NCBI RefSeq assembly: GCF_051201015.1
Contig: NZ_JBPEHI010000014.1
DNA length: 64,000 nucleotides
Source of the DNA: Petrimonas sulfuriphila
GTDB taxonomy: Bacteria > Bacteroidota > Bacteroidia > Bacteroidales > Dysgonomonadaceae
Strand: one strand, 5' to 3'
Below, one piece after another: positions 54,829 through 61,830 of the stretch. The stretch's first letter is position 1; the number at the start of each line of letters is the position of its first letter. The notes beneath the pieces were generated by a model. It was given only the letters and a program-made list of their open reading frames with translations. It did not search any database and was not told the origin of the DNA. The translations under genes were made by a program, and so were the position numbers.

Positions 54829-57800
54829 TTAAAAAGTTACATTTACTCCGAAAACAATGGTGCGAGTCAATGGATAATCATAGTTATCGAAATTTCTTTG
54901 TAAAGAATTGTTCCCATATACACTTGCCTCAGGATTTCCATAACGATAGTTTGTGAACAAAAATGGATTCTGTGCTGTGCAGTACAATCTCAATAATTTC
55001 ATGAAACTAATGTTCTTTAGGTTATATCCAAGGGTAATGTTCTGCACTTTAAGAAAAGAGGCATTATGAACCCAGTCAGAGTTTTCCCACCTATCGTATG
55101 CAGTTTCGTGAAATGATGCTGCAATCCGGCCATTCCCGGGTTGTTCCGGTGATCTCCATCTGTCTTTTACCTCACTGAGTACATTGAAAACCCCATCAAG
55201 GTTTATCACGTCTTCTTCAAGCTGTGCCCAGATATCGAAATCATGTGCAAAACTCATGGCAATACCCAGATCCCAGTTTTTGTAGGTGAAATTGTTGCTA
55301 AATCCTCCCCTGAATTTGGGCCAAGGATTGCCAATAATCTGCTTGTCTCGTTGATCCAATATACCATTTTTGTCGGTGTCTTCATAATGAGGTGTTCCGG
55401 GAAGTTGTGATGAAAAATGAGGATATTTTTCCAATTCTTCATATGTGTTGATTATTCCCAGGCTCTTATATCCGTAAAACATAGCCATAGGCTGTCCTTC
55501 CATGGTGAGAGAATAAGATCTTGGTCCGGCTAAGATACGGCCAACAGCACCCATATCCAACACTTCATTTTTATTGAAAGATATGTTAAAATCTGAACTC
55601 CAGGTGAATTCAGCATTGGTAATGTTTATGGTATTTAGTGAAAATTCCAATCCTCGGTTCTGAATTTTACCAATGTTGTCTTGTACGGAGCTAAATCCCG
55701 AAGAGATGGGTATAGCAACTCCCCACAACATATCTTCAGTAATCTTGTCATAATAGTCGAAGATGAAGTTGATTCTACCTCCAAGCAAGGTTAAATCAAA
55801 TCCAGTGTCAAACTCATTGGATCTTTCCCAGCCCAACATAGTGTTTTCAATGGCATTTACCCTTTTACCATTAGCTACCTTACCACCAAAGGTATAGTTG
55901 CTATTGACAACTGTGGGAATCCACGTGTAATTACCAATCGAGTTGTTACCGCTGGCTCCATAGCTTGCTCTCAACTTTAAGTTAGTCAGCCAGTCAGTTT
56001 GTGGGAAGAATGCTTCTTTGCTGATGTTCCAACCTGCTGAAACTGAAGGAAAGTATCCCCATCTTCTATCAGAACCAAAGCGAGAACTACCATCACGCCT
56101 AATAGTTCCGGTAAATAAATATTTAGCTTGGTAGTCATAATTCAGACGTGCCATGTAGGATATCATAGACCAGTTCGATTCGCTAGTGTTTCCCCATTGG
56201 ACTACTGAAGCATTGATGGTTTCAATGTCATCACTAGGAAATTGATCTCCATTGATATAGCTGGAAAAACCGTTGTAACGTTCCATCGTAAAACCGAGTA
56301 ATGCATCTATTCGGTGATCCCCAAACATTTTGTCGTAGTTGGCTGTGTTTTCGAATTGCCAGTTAAAGCTTCGTCTTATATCGTAATATCCGTCGGCAGC
56401 TTGTGGAGGTGGGTTGTATAAACCGCTCACAGTGGATGGTTTGAAATAATCCCGTCCGTTATAGTCCAATTCCAGGTTATATTGGGATTTTAATGTCAGT
56501 TCCTTAACAGGTTTGATCACGACAAAAGGAGAAAACCTCAAATTGAGACGTTTTGTTTTGTCCTTGATAGCATGAAGGGCTTGCAATGCATTTTGATTAC
56601 TGAAAGTTCCCGGAGACCAGATATCCAAGTCCCACTCACCGTCATAATATTTCGGATTATCTCTTTCCCAGAGGCCGTCTTCCTTATATGGCCCATCAAG
56701 AGGAGATGACATGAATGCACTTCCAAACACTGAACCTCTGTCTCCTCCAACCTGGTGATCCCAAGTTTGGATCGTCGGGCTGACGTTCATACCCAATGTC
56801 AAGTATTCGATGGGTTCGTATGACATATTGGCTCTCATGGAAATTCTCTCGTAGCCGGTTTTGCGGATAATTCCTTGTTGGTTAAGGTAGCCCATCGAGA
56901 AAAATCCCCTAAAATTTTTGTAACCGTGAGTAACTGAAAGGTTATATTCCTGTTGAGGAGCCGTTTGTGTCATTACATCATACCAATCGGTTCCTTCGCC
57001 CAAAGCAGCAGGGTTACGGTACACTTCCGGTACGTCGGCATCCGTAACGGTACGTCCGTAAAAGGCTGCTTTATCGTAGATATCCTCTTTTCTCCATTGG
57101 GCAAACTCTTGGGCATTCATCAAATCAAGTTTTTCACTTTCGAGCATTTGATCAAACCCAAACTGGCTGTTAAAATTCAACTCCGTTTTTCCTTGCTCAC
57201 CAGACATGGTATTAATGAGTATGACTCCGTTTGAACCGCGTGAGCCATAAATTGACGTGGCAGATACCCCTTTCAACACATCAATCGATTTAATATCCGC
57301 TGAATTCAACAGAGCTAAGGGCGAAACTTCCTTCCCATAGCCACCCTGCATAGGGAACCCATCTATTACTATCAGTGGCTGATTTCCCGCACCAATGGAT
57401 CCGGCACCTCGAATAGTCATTTCTGCGCCTCCTCCGGGAGCACCAGTAGTTTGTCGTACACTCAAACCTGCAATTTGGCCTTCAAGTGCACGGTCAACTC
57501 CGCTGGTAACCTGAGCTTGTACTTTTTCAGGTGCGATAGAAACAATGGATGCAGAAACACGGTTTCGCTGCATACTGCCGTAACCCACTGCAACAACTTC
57601 TTGTAGACCGATTGTTTCTTCTTCCAAAACGACAGAAACTGAATTTCTGCCTGAAATATTTACCGTTTGCGTCTTCATTCCAATAAATGAAAACTGCAAC
57701 GTTTGAGTTTCATTGGGAACCCTTAACGAAAAGTTTCCATCCACATCGGTTACGGTCCCCTGGGTTGTACCTGCGATAACAACAGAAACTCCCGGAAGAG

Positions 57801-57963
57801 GTTCTCCGCTTGTTGTCACAACCTGACCAGTAATGGCTTTGGTATTTTGCTGAACATCATACCTTAATTCAGATGCTCCATAAATGGAAAACACAGTCAC
57901 TGATTGCAGGAGCAAAATAGTGACACAACAATAGAAAATTCTTTTTAGTTGATTCATAGCCAT
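54829..57963 (-). CDS. SusC/RagA-family TonB-dependent transporter without STN domain (PUL-2)
   Basis: This 1044-residue outer-membrane importer has a signal peptide, then directly a carboxypeptidase-D-like sandwich at about residues 43-115 (ITGQVVTTSGEPLPGVSVV). The LQEVVAVGYGSMQRNRVSAS TonB-box region, a plug with VLKGVSATSIYGSRGSNGV, and a beta-barrel ending VFGVNVTF follow. There is no STN signalling domain, unlike the SusC of PUL-1. This fits control by the linked GntR regulator rather than by an ECF sigma/FecR pair. Two adjacent in-frame ATGs (57963, 57957) are possible starts. It is the first gene of the 43-kb run. Confidence 0.95.
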   Translation of the reverse strand: MAMNQLKRIFYCCVTILLLQSVTVFSIYGASELRYDVQQNTKAITGQVVTTSGEPLPGVSVVIAGTTQGTVTDVDGNFSLRVPNETQTLQFSFIGMKTQTVNISGRNSVSVVLEEETIGLQEVVAVGYGSMQRNRVSASIVSIAPEKVQAQVTSGVDRALEGQIAGLSVRQTTGAPGGGAEMTIRGAGSIGAGNQPLIVIDGFPMQGGYGKEVSPLALLNSADIKSIDVLKGVSATSIYGSRGSNGVILINTMSGEQGKTELNFNSQFGFDQMLESEKLDLMNAQEFAQWRKEDIYDKAAFYGRTVTDADVPEVYRNPAALGEGTDWYDVMTQTAPQQEYNLSVTHGYKNFRGFFSMGYLNQQGIIRKTGYERISMRANMSYEPIEYLTLGMNVSPTIQTWDHQVGGDRGSVFGSAFMSSPLDGPYKEDGLWERDNPKYYDGEWDLDIWSPGTFSNQNALQALHAIKDKTKRLNLRFSPFVVIKPVKELTLKSQYNLELDYNGRDYFKPSTVSGLYNPPPQAADGYYDIRRSFNWQFENTANYDKMFGDHRIDALLGFTMERYNGFSSYINGDQFPSDDIETINASVVQWGNTSESNWSMISYMARLNYDYQAKYLFTGTIRRDGSSRFGSDRRWGYFPSVSAGWNISKEAFFPQTDWLTNLKLRASYGASGNNSIGNYTWIPTVVNSNYTFGGKVANGKRVNAIENTMLGWERSNEFDTGFDLTLLGGRINFIFDYYDKITEDMLWGVAIPISSGFSSVQDNIGKIQNRGLEFSLNTINITNAEFTWSSDFNISFNKNEVLDMGAVGRILAGPRSYSLTMEGQPMAMFYGYKSLGIINTYEELEKYPHFSSQLPGTPHYEDTDKNGILDQRDKQIIGNPWPKFRGGFSNNFTYKNWDLGIAMSFAHDFDIWAQLEEDVINLDGVFNVLSEVKDRWRSPEQPGNGRIAASFHETAYDRWENSDWVHNASFLKVQNITLGYNLKNISFMKLLRLYCTAQNPFLFTNYRYGNPEASVYGNNSLQRNFDNYDYPLTRTIVFGVNVTF

Positions 57964-58066
57964 TTAAATTAGTATATTCATAGTAATTAAAAATAAAAAA
58001 ATAAATAAAACATAGAAGAATGAGCTTTCAGGATATCTGATTGAAAACTACAATTGCCTAATAATT

Positions 58067-58074
58067 CAAAAGTA
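58067..58074 (-). promoter_or_regulatory. Candidate -7 box of the PUL-2 susC promoter
   Basis: The minus strand reads TACTTTTG, an exact TAnnTTTG element, about 104 bp before the susC start, implying a leader near 97 nt. The -33 region has no clean TTTG. The palindrome at 58080-58094 lies 5 bp upstream, where a repressor would block RNA polymerase. Confidence 0.45.
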
Positions 58075-58079
58075 TAGAG

Positions 58080-58094
58080 TTATTGTCACAATAA
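58080..58094. promoter_or_regulatory. Perfect 15-bp palindrome, candidate GntR operator
   Basis: TTATTGT-C-ACAATAA has two perfect 7-bp arms around one central base. Its core GTCAC follows the GT-N(1)-AC spacing of GntR-family operators. It sits in the susC promoter and just downstream of the GntR gene's stop at 58211. Binding by the linked regulator is inferred, not shown. Confidence 0.5.
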
Positions 58095-58210
58095 TATTCA
58101 CGAAAAATATAATATTTTAGACAAAATTAATAATAGGTTATTCCAGAATAACTATGTAAAATGATATTTTTACTGTAGGAATTGCGTTTACTTTTAAATT
58201 ACAGTTAAGT

Positions 58211-58966
58211 TTAAAGCAGGTCGGGTTTTGTGTTGATGGTAAAGCTGTATTTGTCGCCTCTGTACAATGAATATTCTATCTCAATCGTTTCGGATCGATC
58301 ATTAGAAGCCACGCTCCCCAGGATAAATACAGCCATAGGAGTATTGTTGCCAAAGTAGTTTTCTTTCTCTTTCGGATCGACAACTTTGGTGGAAATCGTT
58401 CTTTGTATATCGCTCAGATGGATGCGGTATTTTTTTTCATATAAATTTATCAATGAGTCATTCATTTCATCCAGGTGAATGTCGGGACACAGGGTCATTG
58501 AGATATATTTGGTTTCATCTTTCATAAGAACGTCATTTGCATACCGCAGGCGATGCAGTTTGAGTACCTTACCCTCAATGACATGATTCTTGTTATTCAC
58601 GTTAATTGATATCCCTTCATTTAAAATTATTTTTTCAAGTAAGATGTCTTTGGGCGTTAAGCCTTCTTTTATTAAATTGTTCCGGAAGCTTTCTTTCATG
58701 GCATCGAAAGACCCCAGAATCCGATTAAGGTGCATCTCTTTTGACCGGTTAATGACAAAAGTTCCTTTCCCTTTTATTTTTTTTACCCACCCTTGGTTTT
58801 CAACATAGGAAAGGACTTTACGTGCCGTCGTATTGCTGATTTTATATTCATTAATCAGTTCATTTTCAGAAGATATTTTGTTCCCTGGTTGTAAAATCCC
58901 CGATTCAATTTGAGAAATTATTTCCTGGCTTATTTTCAAGTATTTCGACGTACGATCCCGATTCAT
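58211..58966 (-). CDS. GntR-family transcriptional regulator with UTRA ligand-binding domain
   Basis: This 251-residue cytoplasmic protein has an N-terminal winged helix at about residues 8-72. It shows ISQIESGILQPGNKISSENE and YKISNTTARKVLSYVENQGW, then the wing GKGTFV, the HutC-type GntR pattern. The C-terminal UTRA domain (about 95-245) binds the inducer in this subfamily, often a sugar or sugar phosphate. It lies between the susC run and the divergent MFS gene and is probably the repressor of both. GntR control is unusual for a SusCD locus, where SusR, HTCS or ECF systems prevail. Confidence 0.93.
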   Translation of the reverse strand: MNRDRTSKYLKISQEIISQIESGILQPGNKISSENELINEYKISNTTARKVLSYVENQGWVKKIKGKGTFVINRSKEMHLNRILGSFDAMKESFRNNLIKEGLTPKDILLEKIILNEGISINVNNKNHVIEGKVLKLHRLRYANDVLMKDETKYISMTLCPDIHLDEMNDSLINLYEKKYRIHLSDIQRTISTKVVDPKEKENYFGNNTPMAVFILGSVASNDRSETIEIEYSLYRGDKYSFTINTKPDLL

Positions 58967-59002
58967 TGTTTTGTTTTACATTTTATTTTCCGCAAAAATA
59001 AT

Positions 59003-59039
59003 CAAATATATTTTTTTACAAAAATAAATAATATATTTG
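59003..59039. promoter_or_regulatory. Mirror-image divergent promoters of the GntR and MFS genes
   Basis: CAAATATAT (59003-59011) and ATATATTTG (59031-59039) form a perfect 9-bp inverted repeat with a 19-base spacer. Each arm contains an exact -7 box TATATTTG: the right arm reads toward the MFS ATG at 59065, the left toward the GntR ATG at 58966. Spacing from each start is about 25-37 bp. Confidence 0.5.
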
Positions 59040-59064
59040 CAATTTCAAACTTAGTGCGTTAACA

Positions 59065-60342
59065 ATGAAAATGAAAAATAAATATTCCGGTTTTATTTGG
59101 TTGGTTGTTCTGATGTGTGCTTTGGCAACCGGACTAAGTTTTTTGGACAGGCAAGTACTTTCCATATCCATTATTGAAATTAAGGGCGAGTTAAACATCA
59201 ATGATACCGACTACGGACTTATCAATACTTCTTTTCTGGTTGGTTATGCTATCATGTTTACTCTCGGCGGTATCTTGATAGATCGTTTCGGAAGCCGAAA
59301 AGGGTTAGCCCTGTCGGTTGCATTGTGGTCGGTTGCTACATTTATGCACGGTTTTGCCGATAATTTTTATGAATTTGCGCTGTTTCGGTTTATTTTAGGA
59401 GTTGGGGAAGGGGGAGCCTTTCCAGGAGTAATTAAAGCGGTTGTGGAGTGGGTGCCTAAGAAAAACAGAGCCTTAGCGAACGGATTAGCTATTGGTGGTT
59501 CTGCCTTTGGAGCAGTAGTCGCTCCTCCGTTAACGGTTTCTTTAATGGATAGTGTAGGTTGGCGCGGCGTTTTTTTTATTGTAGGGGGGATTGGTATTCT
59601 GTGGACGTTGATCTGGCTGTTCTTTCCACAGGCAAAATCAGAAAATAATCATCTGAATAAAGAGTTGAGCAACAATAGGTCGGATGTTCCGCCTTTAAGA
59701 AAACAATTGTTGGGTTTACTGAAATCTAAAGAGGCCGGGACCTTTATCCTGATCCGGTTTCTGCTTGATCCCATCATTTATTTTTACATGTTCTGGATAC
59801 CTAAATTTCTGAATGAGACCAAGGGCGTCTCTTTGGAAATAATTGGGAACTTATTCTGGATACCCTATTTAGCGCTGGGTGTCTCCAATATTTTTGGAGG
59901 ATTTGTGTCGGATATCGTTTTGAAAAAGACGGGGGATGTCAATCTGTCAAGAAAAACAGTAATGGGATTTGCTGCTCTACTTACCGCTTCAGCTATTTTT
60001 GTGAGATATACAGATTCTGTCGGAGTCATCATCCTGTTATTAAGCTCAGCATTTTTTGCGCACGGCTTGTGGATTACAAATTACATTACCTCCATCGGGG
60101 ATATGTTCGGCAAAAATTCAAGTTCCACCGTTGTTGGGTTGTCCGGTACAGCCGGGGCTTTATCATCCCTCATTGTTAATCCGTTCATGGGAGTGATAAT
60201 ATACAGATTTTCTTACAATCCGCTGTGGATTTATGCCGGAGTAATGTATTCCGTGGCATTTATTATATTCACTTTAGCTATTCCCAGAATAAAATCGATT
60301 TCAAATTCATTAACTAAAAGTATAAGAGATGAACGAGTATAA
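59065..60342 (+). CDS. MFS transporter, ACS-type (sugar acid/anion:cation symporter-like)
   Basis: This 425-residue inner-membrane protein has about 12 hydrophobic helices. LDRQVLSISIIEIKGELNI, DRFGSRKGLALSVALWS and RFILGVGEGGAFPGVIKAVV are the signatures of the anion:cation symporter (ACS) group, which includes hexuronate and glucarate carriers. The cargo is thus probably an acidic sugar or a related compound, but ACS members vary. It is the first gene of the divergent operon. Its stop overlaps the next gene's ATG by 14 bp, implying coupled translation. Regulation by the neighbouring GntR protein is likely. Confidence 0.93.
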   Translation: MKMKNKYSGFIWLVVLMCALATGLSFLDRQVLSISIIEIKGELNINDTDYGLINTSFLVGYAIMFTLGGILIDRFGSRKGLALSVALWSVATFMHGFADNFYEFALFRFILGVGEGGAFPGVIKAVVEWVPKKNRALANGLAIGGSAFGAVVAPPLTVSLMDSVGWRGVFFIVGGIGILWTLIWLFFPQAKSENNHLNKELSNNRSDVPPLRKQLLGLLKSKEAGTFILIRFLLDPIIYFYMFWIPKFLNETKGVSLEIIGNLFWIPYLALGVSNIFGGFVSDIVLKKTGDVNLSRKTVMGFAALLTASAIFVRYTDSVGVIILLLSSAFFAHGLWITNYITSIGDMFGKNSSSTVVGLSGTAGALSSLIVNPFMGVIIYRFSYNPLWIYAGVMYSVAFIIFTLAIPRIKSISNSLTKSIRDERV

Positions 60343-61795
60343 AGAATTTTTCTCTCCCCAGTTAAATAAGGAACTTCATATTGGTTTTTTTGGAGTTGGC
60401 TATGATTTTTATTGGAGTCAATTTCCCGGATTATTTGAAGAATTGATGGAGAAACATCAGGTTATCATGGGTAAAGTGCCCCCCAAAGCGGTAAAAATCA
60501 TTGATTTTGGGATGGTTGACAATCCTTCTAAGGCATACGAAACCGTATTGAAAATTCAAGCAGCCAATCTTGATATGCTGTTCTGCAATATGTTGACCTA
60601 TGCTACATCAGGAACATTTGGCGTTATTGTAAGGGCTGTTGATGTGCCCATAATATTGGTTGCTTTACAGCCAAGAAAAGCGTTAGACTATTCAAAAGCT
60701 TCTACGTATATGCAGCTTGCGAACGATGACATATGCTCCTTGCCAGAATTTACCGGTGTTGCTGCAAGGATGGGGAAGAGGATCCCCGGTGTAATTATTG
60801 GTACCCTGTACGATGATCCCGAGGCTGACAGAAAAATAGCGGAGTATTGTCAAGTAGCAAGAGTCCTCAAGGGACTGAAACAAGCTCATTTCGGGCATAT
60901 TGGACATCCTATAAATGCTATGCTGGATATGCATACGGATATAACCATGCTGACATCTTTTTTCGGATGTCATGTGGTGGAGTGTGAAGCCAATGAAATT
61001 GTCGACCACTATGTCAGTTGCAGGGAGAGTGAGATAGAGGAAACGGAGAACATGATTTTAGAATTCTTTGATACACCTGATCCAGTGTCCGATCCTATTG
61101 CGGTGAAATTAAACAAAGAAGATCTGAACACCTCCGCTCGGGTAGCTGTAGCGCTAAAGAAGTTTATTGAAAGTAAGAAGATCGACGGGCTGGCTTATTA
61201 TTATAATGGAAGTCCGAAAAGCACGGAAGAACTTGTCATGTCGAACCTGATAGTGGGTAATTCGCTACTCACTTCTTCCGGATTTCCGATGTGTGGAGAA
61301 TCTGATTTAAAAACGTTGGTTGCTATGATGATCATGAATTTACTGGGCATAGGAGGGAGTTTTGCCGAATTTCATCCGGTGGATTTTAATGAAGGGTTCG
61401 TATTGGTTGGACACGACGGGCCACACAATATCTCCATTGCTGAAGGGAAACCCGTGTTGCGAAGTTTGATAAAATATCACGGTAAACCGGGTAGTGGGGC
61501 CGGTGTAGAGTTTAAAATCAAAGAAGGGCCTATCACTATGCTGTCCATCAATTCAACCTGTGACGGAAAATTCAAATTTGTCATTGCTGAAGGAGAATCG
61601 GTAAAGGGACCAATTCCGCCAACAGGAAACACAAATACCCGGGGATATTTTAAACCGGATGTCAGGACTTTCTTGTATAGATGGATGAACGAAGGCCCTA
61701 CACATCATTTTGCTTTAGGAATTGGACATAATGCCCATCTCATACAAAAAGTGGCCAATTATTTGAATATCGAATCAGTAATAATTTCACAATAA
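60329..61795 (+). CDS. L-fucose/L-arabinose isomerase-like protein (divergent copy)
   Basis: This 488-residue cytoplasmic protein has no signal peptide and is a paralogue of the gene at 38224. It shares VGYDFYWSQF, FGMVDN, GESDL, FAEFHPVDF, VGHDGPHNI, YHGKPGSGAG, PTGNTNTRG and the EGPTHHFALGIGHNAH tail. Candidate metal ligands (Glu in GES, Glu in AEF, His in GHDGP, His-His) are conserved in both. It could interconvert an aldose and a ketose delivered by the overlapping MFS transporter. The family has uncharacterised PUL-linked branches, so the substrate is open. Confidence 0.87.
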   Translation: MNEYKEFFSPQLNKELHIGFFGVGYDFYWSQFPGLFEELMEKHQVIMGKVPPKAVKIIDFGMVDNPSKAYETVLKIQAANLDMLFCNMLTYATSGTFGVIVRAVDVPIILVALQPRKALDYSKASTYMQLANDDICSLPEFTGVAARMGKRIPGVIIGTLYDDPEADRKIAEYCQVARVLKGLKQAHFGHIGHPINAMLDMHTDITMLTSFFGCHVVECEANEIVDHYVSCRESEIEETENMILEFFDTPDPVSDPIAVKLNKEDLNTSARVAVALKKFIESKKIDGLAYYYNGSPKSTEELVMSNLIVGNSLLTSSGFPMCGESDLKTLVAMMIMNLLGIGGSFAEFHPVDFNEGFVLVGHDGPHNISIAEGKPVLRSLIKYHGKPGSGAGVEFKIKEGPITMLSINSTCDGKFKFVIAEGESVKGPIPPTGNTNTRGYFKPDVRTFLYRWMNEGPTHHFALGIGHNAHLIQKVANYLNIESVIISQ

Positions 61796-61830
61796 TGCCA
61801 GTAATTATACAATAACATACAAAACGGATC

